Assembly: GCF_900129505.1 (NCBI RefSeq)
Contig: NZ_LT670818.1
Location: forward strand, 6,233,001-6,297,000
Source of the DNA: Bradyrhizobium erythrophlei
GTDB taxonomy: Bacteria; Pseudomonadota; Alphaproteobacteria; Rhizobiales; Xanthobacteraceae
DNA: 64,000 bases
Direction: 5' to 3'
The notes beneath the pieces were generated by a model. The model ran no database searches, had not been told where the DNA came from, and was given only the letters and a program-made list of their open reading frames with translations. A program made the position numbers and the translations under genes. Positions 18,250-28,922 of this stretch are shown here, piece by piece (the first letter of the stretch is position 1; each line of letters begins with the position of its first letter).

Positions 18250-19740
18250 TCACGTCCCGCAAAAGGTCTGCAGCACGCGCTCATGCGGCTCGGGTGGCTC
18301 CGCATAGGCCGAAAACGCCGGCTGGTCCTCATAGGGCTTTGACAGGACCGCGAGAAGGTTCTCGAAGGGAACAAAATCGTCGCGATTTACGGCGGCCTCG
18401 ATCACCGCTTCCACCCGATGGTTCCTCGGAATGAAGGCCGGATTGACGGCTCGCATCGCCGTCCGCCTGGCGCGGGAATCCTGCTTTGAATCCTCCGGCT
18501 CCCCGCCGAGCCGCTGCCGCCAGCGTGCCGCCCATTCGTCATAGGCGGCCGGATCGGCGAACAGCTGCCTGACCCCGCCATCATAGTCCGGGCCGAGTGC
18601 GGCATCGCTCAGCCGCCTGAAAGTGAGCGTGAAGTCGGCTTGGTTCCTGGCCATCGCATCGAGCAGGTCCTGGGCGAGGATCCGGTCATCGTCACGCGCA
18701 GAGAACAGGCCGAGCTTGCGTCGCAAGCCTGCCTGATAGGCGGTGTCGAAAACCTCGACGAATTCACCGATCGCCGCCTGCGCTTCGGCCACGGCCTTGT
18801 CCGGGTCGTCGGATATGAGCGGCAACAGGCACTCGGCCAGCCGCGTCATGTTCCACTGGGCGATTCTCGGCTGGTTGGCGTAGGCATAGCGCCCCATTTC
18901 GTCGATCGAACTGAACACCTGCTTCGGATCGTAATGGTCCATGAAAGCGCACGGGCCGTAATCGATGGTTTCGCCCGAGATCGAGCTGTTGTCGGTATTC
19001 ATGACGCCATGGATGAAGCCGACCAACAGCCAGCGCGCAACGAGATCGGCCTGCCGCGCAATGACGGCGCCGAGCAGCGCGAGATAGGGGCGTTCGTGGT
19101 CCGCTAGCTCAGGGTAATGCCGGGCGATGACGTGATCAGCCAGCTGCCGCACGCCTTCGGTATCGCGGCGGGCCGCGAAATACTGGAAAGTTCCGACCCG
19201 GATGTGGCTGGAGGCGACCCGGGTGAGGACCGCGCCGGGCAGGGCGGTCTCGCGCAGCACGCTCTCGCCGGTCAACACCGCGGCGAGCGATCGCGTGGTC
19301 GGGATTCCCAGTGTCGCCATCGCCTCGCTGACAATGTATTCGCGCAGGACCGGACCCAGTGCCGCGCGGCCGTCGCCGCGGCGCGAAAACGGCGTCGGGC
19401 CTGATCCCTTGAGCTGAATGTCGCGGCGGACGCCGTCGGCATCGACCACCTCGCCGAGCAGGATGGCGCGGCCGTCGCCGAGCTGCGGCACGAAATGACC
19501 GAACTGGTGGCCGGCATAGGCCATGGCGATCGGGTCGGCGCCGTCGGGGAGCCGTTTGCCGGCGAGGATTTCGGCGCCTTCCGGGGTTTCCAGAAGGTCC
19601 GGATCGAGGCCGAGCTGGAGCGCCAGCGGCCGGTTCAGCTTGATCAGCCGGGGCGAGGTGACCGGGGTCGGCGCAACACGGGCGAAAAAGTTCGCCGGCA
19701 GCGCCGCATAGGTGTTCTGAAAGGGGAAATGCACCGTCAT
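18250..19740 (-). CDS. selO: Protein adenylyltransferase SelO (YdiU/UPF0061)
   Basis: 496 aa. Pseudokinase-fold enzyme that AMPylates proteins, linked to redox stress. Visible: [33 protein letters not shown] (nucleotide loop and Lys), [28 protein letters not shown] (catalytic HGxxNxDN and metal Asp), and a C-terminal Cys (LQTFCGT) as in other bacterial SelO. The ATG at 19740 has TTGAGG upstream and starts at the hydrophobic family N-terminus; the frame is open to 19797. Confidence 0.95.
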   Translation of the reverse strand: MTVHFPFQNTYAALPANFFARVAPTPVTSPRLIKLNRPLALQLGLDPDLLETPEGAEILAGKRLPDGADPIAMAYAGHQFGHFVPQLGDGRAILLGEVVDADGVRRDIQLKGSGPTPFSRRGDGRAALGPVLREYIVSEAMATLGIPTTRSLAAVLTGESVLRETALPGAVLTRVASSHIRVGTFQYFAARRDTEGVRQLADHVIARHYPELADHERPYLALLGAVIARQADLVARWLLVGFIHGVMNTDNSSISGETIDYGPCAFMDHYDPKQVFSSIDEMGRYAYANQPRIAQWNMTRLAECLLPLISDDPDKAVAEAQAAIGEFVEVFDTAYQAGLRRKLGLFSARDDDRILAQDLLDAMARNQADFTLTFRRLSDAALGPDYDGGVRQLFADPAAYDEWAARWRQRLGGEPEDSKQDSRARRTAMRAVNPAFIPRNHRVEAVIEAAVNRDDFVPFENLLAVLSKPYEDQPAFSAYAEPPEPHERVLQTFCGT

Positions 19741-19968
19741 GGCCTCAAGATAGGCATGTGGGGGAAATAGACAATTGGCTTGCGGGATGGGATGCAATGG
19801 GGTGGATGATTTGCCGTCCCTTTTCTACGGGGCTGCCTCCTTTCCAGGGGGCAGGTTTGGGTCCGCATTCGGTTGCCGCGCCCGACGCGCTCGGGTAAAC
19901 CCTGACGCTCTTCGGGGCCGGCAAATGCCGCCCGATTCTGCCCTCTGGCCATCTTTCTTGGGATTTCC

Positions 19969-21840
19969 ATGCATCGTTACCGCTCCCATACCTGCGGCGC
20001 GCTCCGCGAGAGTCACATCGACCAGACGGTCAGGCTGTCGGGCTGGTGCCATCGCATTCGCGACCATGGCGGCGTGCTGTTCATCGATCTGCGCGACCAT
20101 TACGGCCTGACCCAGTGCGTCGCCGATCCGGATTCGCCGGCCTTCAGGGACGCGGAGAAACTGCGTTCGGAATGGGTGGTACGGATCGACGGCAAGGTGC
20201 GGCGGCGTCCCGCCGGAACCGAGAATCCGGAACTGCCGACCGGCGCGGTCGAAATCTATGTCAGCGAAATCGAGGTGCTGGGACCGGCGGGCGAACTGCC
20301 GCTGCCGGTGTTCGGCGAGCAGGAATATCCTGAGGACATAAGGCTTAAGTACCGGTTCCTCGACCTGCGTCGCGAGAAATTGCACCAGAACATCATGACC
20401 CGCGGCGCGATCGTCGATTCCATGCGCAGGCGGATGAAGGAGCAGGGGTTTTTCGAGTTCCAGACCCCGATCCTGACGGCCTCGTCGCCGGAGGGCGCGC
20501 GCGACTTCCTGGTGCCGTCGCGGATCCATCCGGGCAAGTTCTACGCCCTGCCGCAGGCGCCGCAGCAGTACAAGCAACTCCTGATGATGAGCGGCTTCGA
20601 CCGCTATTTCCAGATCGCCCCCTGTTTCCGCGACGAAGACCCGCGCGCCGACCGGCTGCCCGGCGAGTTTTATCAGCTCGACCTCGAGATGAGCTTTGTC
20701 GAGCAGAACGATGTTTTCGCAGCGGTAGAGCCCGTCATCACGGGCGTGTTCGAGGAGTTTGCCAAGGGCAAGCCCGTTACCAAATCGTGGCCGCGGATTC
20801 CCTTTGCGGAGGCTTTACGCAAATATGGCAGCGACAAGCCGGACCTGCGCAACCCGCTGGTGATCCAGGAGGTTTCCGAGCATTTCCGCGGCTCCGGCTT
20901 CAAAGTATTCGCGCGGATGCTGGAAGACCCGAAGAACCAGGTCTGGGCCATTCCCGGACCGACCGGCGGGTCCCGCGCGTTTTGCGACCGGATGAATTCC
21001 TGGGCGCAAGGCGAGGGCCAAGTGGGTCTTGGCTATATTTTTTACGCACAAGAAAAAGGACCAGAAGCGGGCAGCGTGCGCGAGGCCATCATGCAGGCTC
21101 TGCGGGAGGAGGGACATCCCGACGTTGCTAAATGGATGGAATTGCAGGACTTGGTTGTCGGAAGAGGTCCAGTCGCTAACAATCTGGGGCAGGGACGGAC
21201 AGAAGTTTTGCGCCATAAGTTAGGTTTGGAAGCTGGCGATGCTGTTTTCTTCGTCGCCGGCGATCCTGACAAGTTCTGGAAATTTGCTGGATTGGCGAGG
21301 ACAAAACTCGGCGAGGAGTTGAACCTGATCGACAAGGATCGGTTCGAGCTTGCCTGGATCGTCGACTTCCCGATGTACGAATACAATGAGGAAGACAAGA
21401 AGGTCGACTTCTCGCACAATCCGTTCTCGATGCCGCAGGGCGGGCTGGAAGCGTTGCAGACAAGGGACCCGCTGACCATCAAGGCGTTCCAATACGACAT
21501 CACCTGCAACGGCTACGAGATCGCCTCGGGCGGCATCCGCAACCATCGTCCCGAGGCGATGGTGAAGGCGTTCGAGATCGCAGGCTATGGCGAGCAGGAC
21601 GTCGTCGAGCGCTTCGGCGGCATGTATCGCGCGTTCCAGTACGGCGCGCCGCCGCATGGCGGCATGGCGGCGGGCGTCGATCGCATCGTCATGCTCCTGT
21701 GCGGCACCACCAACCTGCGCGAAATCTCGCTGTTCCCGATGAACCAGCGCGCCGAAGACCTTTTGATGGGCGCGCCTTCGGAGGTGACGCCGAAACAATT
21801 GCGCGAACTTCACATCCGGCTCAATTTGCCGCAAACCTGA
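19969..21840 (+). CDS. aspS: Aspartyl-tRNA synthetase with an internal insertion
   Basis: 623 aa, class II synthetase (likely non-discriminating Asp/Asn type). Visible: N-terminal OB anticodon domain ([22 protein letters not shown]), motif 2 ([10 protein letters not shown]), GAD insert domain, and motif 3 ([15 protein letters not shown]). It is about 33 residues longer than I expect for alphaproteobacterial AspRS (~590). The excess lies at residues ~360-395, between GLGYI and GPVANN in the GAD region. There the codons change abruptly (TTA, AGA, GGA, AAA, GTT) from about 21030 to 21290, unlike the rest of the gene. The reading frame stays intact and all motifs survive, so the enzyme is presumably active. 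Confidence 0.96.
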   Translation: MHRYRSHTCGALRESHIDQTVRLSGWCHRIRDHGGVLFIDLRDHYGLTQCVADPDSPAFRDAEKLRSEWVVRIDGKVRRRPAGTENPELPTGAVEIYVSEIEVLGPAGELPLPVFGEQEYPEDIRLKYRFLDLRREKLHQNIMTRGAIVDSMRRRMKEQGFFEFQTPILTASSPEGARDFLVPSRIHPGKFYALPQAPQQYKQLLMMSGFDRYFQIAPCFRDEDPRADRLPGEFYQLDLEMSFVEQNDVFAAVEPVITGVFEEFAKGKPVTKSWPRIPFAEALRKYGSDKPDLRNPLVIQEVSEHFRGSGFKVFARMLEDPKNQVWAIPGPTGGSRAFCDRMNSWAQGEGQVGLGYIFYAQEKGPEAGSVREAIMQALREEGHPDVAKWMELQDLVVGRGPVANNLGQGRTEVLRHKLGLEAGDAVFFVAGDPDKFWKFAGLARTKLGEELNLIDKDRFELAWIVDFPMYEYNEEDKKVDFSHNPFSMPQGGLEALQTRDPLTIKAFQYDITCNGYEIASGGIRNHRPEAMVKAFEIAGYGEQDVVERFGGMYRAFQYGAPPHGGMAAGVDRIVMLLCGTTNLREISLFPMNQRAEDLLMGAPSEVTPKQLRELHIRLNLPQT

Positions 21841-21902
21841 TCTCTCAATGAATCAAGCACCGAAGCCTGGATTCGGGGTGCGGGAGCCCGCGGAGGGAAT
21901 TG

Positions 21903-24212
21903 ATGTCATCCCATTCTGAAGATCTGCAATCTGCGGCGCTGGCGTATCATCGCCTGCCGCGGCCGGGTAAGCTCGAAATTCAGCCGACCAAGCCGCTCGC
22001 CAACCAGCGCGACCTCGCGCTTGCCTATTCGCCGGGCGTGGCGGCGGCCTGCATGGCGATCGCGGAAAATCCGGCGGAAGCAGCTTCGCTCACCACCCGC
22101 GCCAACCTTGTCGCGGTGGTCTCCAACGGTACTGCCGTGCTTGGCCTCGGCAATATCGGCCCGCTGGCATCGAAGCCCGTCATGGAAGGCAAGGCGGTGC
22201 TGTTCAAGAAGTTCGCCGGCATCGACGTGTTCGACATCGAAATCGCCGCCGATACCATCGAGCGCGTGGTCGAGACCGTGGCCGCGCTGGAGCCGACCTT
22301 CGGCGGCATCAATCTCGAGGACATCAAGGGGCCGGAATGCTTCGAGATCGAGGCGCAGCTCAAGGCGCGCATGAAGATCCCGGTATTTCATGACGATCAG
22401 CATGGCACCGCCATCATCGTCGGCGCCGCCATCACCAACGGGCTGCTGCTGAACGGCAAGAAGCTTTCCGACGTCAAGATCGTCGCGTCGGGCGCCGGTG
22501 CTGCGGCGATTGCGTGCCTCAATCTGCTGGTCGCGATGGGCGCGCAGCGGAAGAATATCTGGGTCTGCGATATCGACGGCGTGGTGCATGAGGGCCGCAA
22601 CACGCTGATGGACCGCTGGAAGGCGGTCTATGCCCAGAAGACCGACAAGCGCAAATTGGCCGAGGTGATCGGCGGCGCCGATATTTTCCTCGGGTTGTCG
22701 GCGCCGAACGTGCTGACGCCGGACATGGTCAAGGCGATGGCCGACAAGCCCCTGGTAATGGCGCTGGCCAACCCGAACCCGGAAATCATGCCCGACGAAG
22801 CCCGTAAAGCCCGCCCCGATGCGATGATCTGCACCGGCAGAAGCGACTTTCCCAACCAGGTCAACAACGTCCTCTGCTTTCCCTTCATCTTCCGTGGCGC
22901 GCTCGATGTCGGTGCCACCGCGATCAACGAGGAAATGAAGAAGGCCGCGGTTGATGCGATCGCGCAACTGGCGCGCGATCCGCCGGTCGACGCCATCGCG
23001 CAGGGTTTTGACAGCGGCGAGGCGCAAGGCTTCGGCCCGGGCTCGCTGATTCCGAGCCCGTTCGATCCGCGGCTGATCCTGCGCATCGCGCCGGCGGTGG
23101 CGAAAGCGGCGATGGATTCCGGCGTTGCCTCCCGCCCGATCAACAATTTCGAGGACTATAGCGCGCAACTGGAGCGCTTCGCGTTCCGCTCCGGCCTGGT
23201 CATGAAGCCGGTATTCGCCAAGGCAAAAACCCAGCCGGTCCGCGTGATCTACGCGGAAGGCGAGGACGAGCGCGTCCTGCATGCGACGCAGGTGGTGCTC
23301 GAGGAAAAGCTGGCGCGCCCGATCCTGGTCGGACGTCCATCGGTGGTCGAAGCGCGGATCAAGCGGTTCGGCCTCGCGATCAAGGCCGGCCGCGATTTCG
23401 ACCTCGTCAACCCCGAAGACGATCCGCGCTACCGCTCCTATGTCCAGTCCTATATCGACGTCGCCGGCCGGCACGGCGTCACCCCCGACGCCGCGCGCAC
23501 GATGGTCCGCACCAACGCCACCGTGATCGCAGCCCTTGCGGTGATTCGCGGCGAGGCCGACGCCATGATCTGCGGCGTCGAAGGCCGCTACATGAGCCAT
23601 CTGCGCCATGTACGCGAGATCGTCGGTTTCCTGCCGGGGGTGAGCGATTTCGCAGCCCTTGCCCTGATGATCACCAGCAAGGGCGCCTATTTCATCGCCG
23701 ACACCCAGGTGCGGCCGAATCCGAGCTCCGAGGAGCTTGCGGAAATGGCGGCGCTGGCGGCGCTGCATGTCCAGCGCTTCGCGCTCAAGCCCAAGATCGC
23801 CTTCGTGTCACATTCCGACTTCGGCAGTTACGATACCGACTCATCGCGCAAAATGCGCCGCGCCACTGCGCTGTTGAAGCAGAACCATCCTGAACTGGAG
23901 GCCGACGGCGAGATGCAGGGCGATACCGCGCTCTCCGAAGCCGCGCGCAAACTGATCCTGCCGCACTCGAAGCTGGAAGGGGAGGCCAATATCCTGATCA
24001 TGCCGAATCTCGATACGGCTAACGTGGCCTATCAGATGATCAAGGCGTTGGGCGATGCGCTCCCGGTGGGGCCGATCCTGATCGGTCCCGCACGTCCGGC
24101 GCATATTCTCACGCCGTCGGTGACCGCGCGCGGCATCCTCAACATGACGGCGGTGGCTGCCGTCGAAGCCCAGGAGCGCGCCGGCCGCCAGCAGCCGTCC
24201 TTGTTCGGCTAG
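21903..24212 (+). CDS. maeB: NADP-dependent malic enzyme with phosphotransacetylase-like domain
   Basis: 769 aa. Oxidative decarboxylation of malate to pyruvate, supplying NADPH. Residues ~1-430 are the malic enzyme: [55 protein letters not shown], and the NAD(P) loop [13 protein letters not shown]. Residues ~440-769 are a PTA-like domain ([15 protein letters not shown]) thought to be regulatory, binding acetyl-CoA. The two-domain length is normal for MaeB. ATG 21903 with GGAGGGAA upstream; a TTG one codon earlier is less likely. Confidence 0.96.
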   Translation: MSSHSEDLQSAALAYHRLPRPGKLEIQPTKPLANQRDLALAYSPGVAAACMAIAENPAEAASLTTRANLVAVVSNGTAVLGLGNIGPLASKPVMEGKAVLFKKFAGIDVFDIEIAADTIERVVETVAALEPTFGGINLEDIKGPECFEIEAQLKARMKIPVFHDDQHGTAIIVGAAITNGLLLNGKKLSDVKIVASGAGAAAIACLNLLVAMGAQRKNIWVCDIDGVVHEGRNTLMDRWKAVYAQKTDKRKLAEVIGGADIFLGLSAPNVLTPDMVKAMADKPLVMALANPNPEIMPDEARKARPDAMICTGRSDFPNQVNNVLCFPFIFRGALDVGATAINEEMKKAAVDAIAQLARDPPVDAIAQGFDSGEAQGFGPGSLIPSPFDPRLILRIAPAVAKAAMDSGVASRPINNFEDYSAQLERFAFRSGLVMKPVFAKAKTQPVRVIYAEGEDERVLHATQVVLEEKLARPILVGRPSVVEARIKRFGLAIKAGRDFDLVNPEDDPRYRSYVQSYIDVAGRHGVTPDAARTMVRTNATVIAALAVIRGEADAMICGVEGRYMSHLRHVREIVGFLPGVSDFAALALMITSKGAYFIADTQVRPNPSSEELAEMAALAALHVQRFALKPKIAFVSHSDFGSYDTDSSRKMRRATALLKQNHPELEADGEMQGDTALSEAARKLILPHSKLEGEANILIMPNLDTANVAYQMIKALGDALPVGPILIGPARPAHILTPSVTARGILNMTAVAAVEAQERAGRQQPSLFG

Positions 24213-24356
24213 GCTGGCGACCGTTCGATCACGTTCCAGTTGGAAATCGGAGCGGCTTGATGAGTTTGATTTGACCGTTTGAAAAGCGGGGGCGGAATGC
24301 CCATAATCCCCTGAAATTGCGACCTTGGCTTGTTGCAACATCCAGTGAGGCGACCC

Positions 24357-24809
24357 ATGCCGGCTTTTATCATTTTCGGGCGAATTCTGTTCGCGGTGCT
24401 GTTCATCTATTCGGGTGCAACCAAGCTGTTCGCGATACCGGCCACGGCGGAGTTTATTTCGGCCAAGGTGGTCGTTCCCGCGCTGCTAACGCCCTATACG
24501 TCCCAGCTCGAAACCATGACGGGAATGTCGACGCCGCAAATGCTTGCCATTGCGGTAGGATCGTTCGAAGTCATCAGCGGATTGATGATCGCGCTGAATT
24601 TCGCCGCGCGGTTCTTTGCCATTCTCCTGATCTTCTTCGTGGCTGCCGTGACCTTCTATTTCCATGATTTCTGGAATCAGGCACCGGCCGAGAGTGCCAA
24701 GACCCTGATCGACGCGCTGAAGAATCTCTCGATCATCGGCGCCCTGTTCATGATCGCAGGCTACGGCCGAAGGCCGCGCTCGTCGGAGCCCGTCTATGGC
24801 GAGATCTGA
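24357..24809 (+). CDS. DoxX-family membrane protein
   Basis: 150 aa with four predicted membrane helices. N-terminus FIIFGRILFAVLFIYSGATKLF is the DoxX signature. Members are small inner-membrane proteins sometimes tied to thiol or redox stress; role here unknown. ATG at 24357 with GTGAGG upstream. Its last 16 bp overlap the end of the convergent gene on the minus strand. Confidence 0.85.
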   Translation: MPAFIIFGRILFAVLFIYSGATKLFAIPATAEFISAKVVVPALLTPYTSQLETMTGMSTPQMLAIAVGSFEVISGLMIALNFAARFFAILLIFFVAAVTFYFHDFWNQAPAESAKTLIDALKNLSIIGALFMIAGYGRRPRSSEPVYGEI

Positions 24810-25363
24810 CCCACCCGCCGCCACGGCGTCACGCTGACATCATTAGCGCTGTCGAGGATCCGGGCTTCGCCGGCTTTGAGCCCGTGTGCGGCCAAAATCT
24901 GCTGCGGCGATCGCGCGGGCACGCCGGGAAAGCACGGCTCGCCATCCGGCAGCCGCACGTGCGGCGCCTGTGACAGCCAGAAGGTGTCGTAGCGGTCCAT
25001 GAACATCGCGAAGACCGCTGGTCCGCCGATGATCGCAATGGTGCCGGAATGCACCCCGGCGAAATCGCAGGCTGCCTCGAACGAGGCGGCTGCTGGATTC
25101 CACAGCGTGGCTTTGCGGTTGGATGGATCCGGCGCGATCGCAGTGATGCGGCGGGTCAGGATGATCCGCCTTCGCCGCGGCGAGTTGGGCTGGTCTTCAT
25201 GGGAATGGCGGCCGTGCAGGATCAGGTCGGCGCGATCGAGGGCGGCGTTGAAGAACTGCTTGTCGCCTTCGAATTTCAATTCATCCGGCATCACATGCGC
25301 GGCGTTCGCCAGCATGCCGTCCGCCGACACGATGACATAGCCCTCGATGCGCCGATCCGGCAT
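24794..25363 (-). CDS. Dihydrofolate reductase/RibD C-terminal domain protein
   Basis: 189 aa. RibD-type reductase fold: EGYVIVSADGMLANAAHVMPDEL (substrate loop), LILHGRHSHED (NADPH region), TIAIIGGPAVFAMFMDRYDTFWLS (Gly-Gly nucleotide turn). Such stand-alone proteins reduce pyrimidine-like or unknown substrates with NADPH. ATG at 25363. Co-directional with the deacetylase gene upstream, only 17 bp apart, and tail-to-tail overlapping the DoxX gene. Confidence 0.82.
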   Translation of the reverse strand: MPDRRIEGYVIVSADGMLANAAHVMPDELKFEGDKQFFNAALDRADLILHGRHSHEDQPNSPRRRRIILTRRITAIAPDPSNRKATLWNPAAASFEAACDFAGVHSGTIAIIGGPAVFAMFMDRYDTFWLSQAPHVRLPDGEPCFPGVPARSPQQILAAHGLKAGEARILDSANDVSVTPWRRVGQISP

Positions 25364-25380
25364 CTGGCGCGCGTAGAATG

Positions 25381-26322
25381 TTATTCCGAAATCGTCTGTA
25401 CCACACTGGAGACCGGCCGCGAGCTCACGGTCGGCAGTTTGGCGTCTTTCAGAACTTCATCGTCATACTGTGGCAGCGTCTGCACCGGGGCTTTGGGGAT
25501 CATCTTGACGACCTTGTAGCCGCCGGCCTTGAGCCGGTGCATCAGCTCGGGCAGCGCTTCGGCGGTGTGCTTGTGGAAATCGTGCATCAGGATGATGCCC
25601 TTGCCGAGCTTGTCGAGCTTTTTCATGGTGACGTCGATCACCTGCTGGGCGTTGCGCGCCTTGAAATCGAAGGAGTCGAGGTCGCAGGAGAACATCGCAA
25701 CATTCCTGGTGCCGAGATAGGTCACCATTTCCGGTGGATGCTGCAGCGCCGGGAAGCGGAAGAACGGCGCCGGCGAAACTCCGCCAAGGGCCCATTTCAC
25801 CGCGCTGAAGCCTTTCTCGATCTCCTCCTTGCGCTGGTCTTCGGTCAGCTTCTTGTTGGTGAGGGTGGCGTGCGACCAGGTGTGCGATCCGACGGTATGG
25901 CCGGCCGCGAGAACCTCCTTCAGGATTTCGGGATAGTAGGTCGCGTGCTTGCCGATCGGAAAGAAAATGCCGGTGGTGCACTCGTCCGCCAGCGTCTTCA
26001 GCACCGAGGGCGTGTTGAGCAGCCACGGGCCGTCGTCGAACGTCAGCACCACTTCATGATCGCGCAGGAAATCCAGCTGCTTGAAGTGCTCGAAACCGAA
26101 GCCCGGTCCGCCGGTGGTGTCGATTTCGACGACGCGGGCGATGCCGAGCGCATTGGGATTGGCGCAGGTCGGTTTGGCAGCGGTTGCCGCCGGGGCTGGA
26201 GCCGGCGCGGGGGCCGCCTGAGGGGCCGCAGCGCTTTTGGCAGCGGGGGTCTGCGACCAGGCCAGGCCTGACGCACACAGCGAAACGGCGCCCGCGAAGA
26301 TCAATCCTGCCGCAATCCGCAT
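25381..26322 (-). CDS. Secreted polysaccharide deacetylase (NodB-homology domain)
   Basis: 313 aa. Signal peptide (IAAGLIFAGAVSLCASGLAWS), an Ala/Pro linker, then a carbohydrate esterase 4 domain. Catalytic motifs: LTFDDGPW (metal Asp pair), GSHTWSHATL (zinc His pair), FFRFPAL (Arg), and GIILMHDFH. It would remove N-acetyl groups from cell-wall or exopolysaccharide sugars in the periplasm. Start: AAGGG sits 9 bp before the ATG at 26322 but abuts another ATG at 26331, so 26322 is preferred. Confidence 0.88.
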   Translation of the reverse strand: MRIAAGLIFAGAVSLCASGLAWSQTPAAKSAAAPQAAPAPAPAPAATAAKPTCANPNALGIARVVEIDTTGGPGFGFEHFKQLDFLRDHEVVLTFDDGPWLLNTPSVLKTLADECTTGIFFPIGKHATYYPEILKEVLAAGHTVGSHTWSHATLTNKKLTEDQRKEEIEKGFSAVKWALGGVSPAPFFRFPALQHPPEMVTYLGTRNVAMFSCDLDSFDFKARNAQQVIDVTMKKLDKLGKGIILMHDFHKHTAEALPELMHRLKAGGYKVVKMIPKAPVQTLPQYDDEVLKDAKLPTVSSRPVSSVVQTISE

Positions 26323-26500
26323 TTTCTTCATCCCTTACGCTGATCCAATGCCCGGTCGCGGCTTTTTCGCCATCGTCCAAGCGCTTTCCTGCCCCTGACA
26401 ATACTAGCCTAGTTGGAGCTGCGCCGCCACGGCAACGGCTTTTATCGCAAGAGGCGGATTTGCATTCCGAACCGGTTAATTACGGGGAGGAATAGGCGTT

Positions 26501-27076
26501 TCAGGTCTCAGCGAGCGTCCGCGCAATGGCGGTTTTAACGCGTGTATCCGACGGCTCGACGGCCGAGGCAAACACTTCCGCGATGTAGCCGTCGCGGCCG
26601 ATCAGGTATTTGTGGAAGTTCCAGCGTGGAACGTCCCTGGGCCGCGCGGCGGCCGCCCATTTGTAGAAGGGATGCGCGTTCGGACCGTTGACCACGGCCT
26701 TGGCCGCGATCGGAAAGGTAACGCCGTATTGGTGTTGCGCGGTCGCCGCGATCTCACTTGAACCGCCCGGCTCCTGGCCGCCGAAATCGTTGGAGGGCAC
26801 GCCGATGATCATCAGGCCGCGACCGTGAAACTCGGTCCACAATTCCTGCAATCCGGCATATTGCGGCGTGTAGCCGCACAATGACGCGGTGTTGACAATC
26901 ATTAGCGGATGGCCGGTATAGTCGGCGAGGCTGATAGCGCCACCGTCCAGGGCGGGGAAAGCAAAAGCATAGGCGGTGATTCGGCTCATGCCGGCCTGCG
27001 CGCGGGCGGCCTGTGTCACCAGCGGAGCGGCGACCGCGGCCAGCGCTGCCGTCAATATCGTCCTGCGGTTGATCAT
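26501..27076 (-). CDS. Exported glutathione peroxidase-like protein
   Basis: 191 aa. N-terminus MINRRTILTAALAAVAAPLV carries a twin-Arg, so Tat export to the periplasm is plausible. Peroxidase motifs: NTASLCGYTPQYAGLQEL (Cys in place of Sec), VPSNDFGGQEPG, and RWNFHKYLIGRDG (Gln/Trp/Asn tetrad). Members of this Cys type usually use thioredoxin to reduce hydroperoxides. ATG at 27076 with AGGGGATC upstream. Monocistronic. Confidence 0.9.
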   Translation of the reverse strand: MINRRTILTAALAAVAAPLVTQAARAQAGMSRITAYAFAFPALDGGAISLADYTGHPLMIVNTASLCGYTPQYAGLQELWTEFHGRGLMIIGVPSNDFGGQEPGGSSEIAATAQHQYGVTFPIAAKAVVNGPNAHPFYKWAAAARPRDVPRWNFHKYLIGRDGYIAEVFASAVEPSDTRVKTAIARTLAET

Positions 27077-27152
27077 GGTGATCCCCTGTCACGCTTGGCC
27101 GGACCGTGACGAGCATAGCCGAAGCGGTAGGCGAGCGCTCTTCAACAGGCCG

Positions 27153-28802
27153 TTATGGCCGCGCCACGCCAGAACTGCACCAGGGCAGCGGCAGCAGCGG
27201 CATGTAATGGCCGTCCCACTCGCAAATTGGCTGCGGGCCCCGGCGCATGAAGGCATATTTTATCGGCTGAGCCTGGCCGACGGCGATATGCAGTCCGAAC
27301 AGCACCATGGCCACCGGATAGGTCCACCGGTGAAAGCGCAGCTCGTTCAGGCCGTCGAGCAATACGGCGCCGGAGAGGACGATCAGCGGATCGGTAAAGA
27401 TGAAGTATTCGGATTTCAGCCCCCGTCGTACGCCGAGCGTGTCGATCCCGACCGCTGCCAGCAGAAGCACGAGCGCCTGGATGGCCAGGAGCCTGTCGCC
27501 GCGCCGCCACGCATAGATAATCCCGGGCACGATCAGCCAGGTCAGGAACACCGTCGGTCGCGGAGAGGAGTGCAGCACGAAGGTGTAGCGCGCGAAAACC
27601 GACGCGAGCCCGTCGAGCAACAGCAACAGAATTCCCGCCAGGTTCGATCCGTTCGCGGCATCCAACGTGTTTGCATCGGCAAAGGTCAGCATTTTCTCCA
27701 GCGGATTGAACACGGCGATCACATTGCTGGCGTTATAGACGAGCCTGAGCGCAAGCAGAGCAAGCAACGCGGCGGCGGCCATCGCAAACATCGACGTAAG
27801 CGTTTCGCCCGCGCTGATACGCCAGATTGCGGCATATCCGATCATGCAGCCGCCGATCAGAACAATCAGCGCTGCCTGATAGAGGCCGAAGCGGCCCAGC
27901 AACAGCGGATGAAAATGCGCGGCATCGAGCAGGGCGCGGTCGAAGCCGGCAGCGATGAGCGGCCATGCCGCCCATGCCGCGGCGAGCGCCGCGACGGCGG
28001 CAACGACCGCAGCCAGCGGGCCCGATCGCGGACGGCGCCAGAACCCGACGCTTGCGCTACCTTTGCTTCCAAACGGCAGGACGACCAGCGGCAGCGCGCC
28101 GATCAGCAGAATCGCCTGCACCTTGTTCTCGAGACCGAGCACGCACAGGGCGGCCGCGGCCGCCAAGGCGAGCGGCCGGGCGGTGCTGGCTCTTCGCCCG
28201 GCCGCGATCACGATCATCAGCGCGAAGATCACGGGGCATGCCGCGACCAGTTCGCTGCGCAATATCCGCGAATGCACCGCGACGCCGCCGGAGAACGCGA
28301 AGGCCACGGTGGCCAGCATGGCCACGCGCCAGTCACGGACGATGCGACGGGCAAGGCTCGCGAAAGCCAGTACGCAACCGGTCGCGATCAGAAAGGCGAG
28401 CAGGCGCCCGGCGCGAACCGCGCTCGTCATGGCGGCGTCGAACGCCGGCGCATTGGAGGCCGGTGGAATGGCCGACAGCGACCACGCATCAAGCAGGCCG
28501 AGCGCATGCAGCCACTGAAACCAGAGTTTGACCGACAGGATGGTGAGGTAGGCGGTATGGTCGAAGAACTGCTGCGGCTTGCCGTCATTGAGGGCGAGCG
28601 CGCTGTAGATCACCATGAAATCCATGTCGGCGTTGCGCCAGTAGATCAGCGCATAACCGAACAGAAAAAACGAGCCCGCGAGGCCGGCGATGATCGCCGC
28701 CAATCCCCATCGCCAGCCAAGCAACGTCAGCCGGTCGAAGGCGTCCTTCGGGGTATCGATGGGTCGGTCGGCCGCAAGCGCCGGCGTGGAAAGCTGGTTC
28801 AT
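27153..28802 (-). CDS. Multi-pass membrane protein, possible GT-C glycosyltransferase
   Basis: 549 aa with roughly eleven to twelve hydrophobic helices. The first periplasmic loop carries RNADMDFMVIYSAL with acidic residues where GT-C glycosyltransferases place their catalytic Asp, and KVQAILLIGALPLVVLPF-type helices follow. No signature is strong enough to name a family. The C-terminal ~60 residues are a loop with GHYMPLLPLPW. ATG at 28802. Lies between the peroxidase and FprA genes on the same strand, but its link to either is unclear. Confidence 0.65.
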   Translation of the reverse strand: MNQLSTPALAADRPIDTPKDAFDRLTLLGWRWGLAAIIAGLAGSFFLFGYALIYWRNADMDFMVIYSALALNDGKPQQFFDHTAYLTILSVKLWFQWLHALGLLDAWSLSAIPPASNAPAFDAAMTSAVRAGRLLAFLIATGCVLAFASLARRIVRDWRVAMLATVAFAFSGGVAVHSRILRSELVAACPVIFALMIVIAAGRRASTARPLALAAAAALCVLGLENKVQAILLIGALPLVVLPFGSKGSASVGFWRRPRSGPLAAVVAAVAALAAAWAAWPLIAAGFDRALLDAAHFHPLLLGRFGLYQAALIVLIGGCMIGYAAIWRISAGETLTSMFAMAAAALLALLALRLVYNASNVIAVFNPLEKMLTFADANTLDAANGSNLAGILLLLLDGLASVFARYTFVLHSSPRPTVFLTWLIVPGIIYAWRRGDRLLAIQALVLLLAAVGIDTLGVRRGLKSEYFIFTDPLIVLSGAVLLDGLNELRFHRWTYPVAMVLFGLHIAVGQAQPIKYAFMRRGPQPICEWDGHYMPLLPLPWCSSGVARP

Positions 28803-28922
28803 GGCGGCGGTCTTTTAGCCCAGCCGGCGGCGCAAAGCGACCGGGTGGCGATGCCGGAACGGCGGTTGTCCACGCGCCTTCCGAATGCACCAGCGGACGG
28901 GATGGCCGCTCACCCCGGATGG

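Noticed and set aside
21906..23768. 620-codon frame antisense to maeB
   Set aside because: No motif; the opposite strand encodes an intact malic enzyme.
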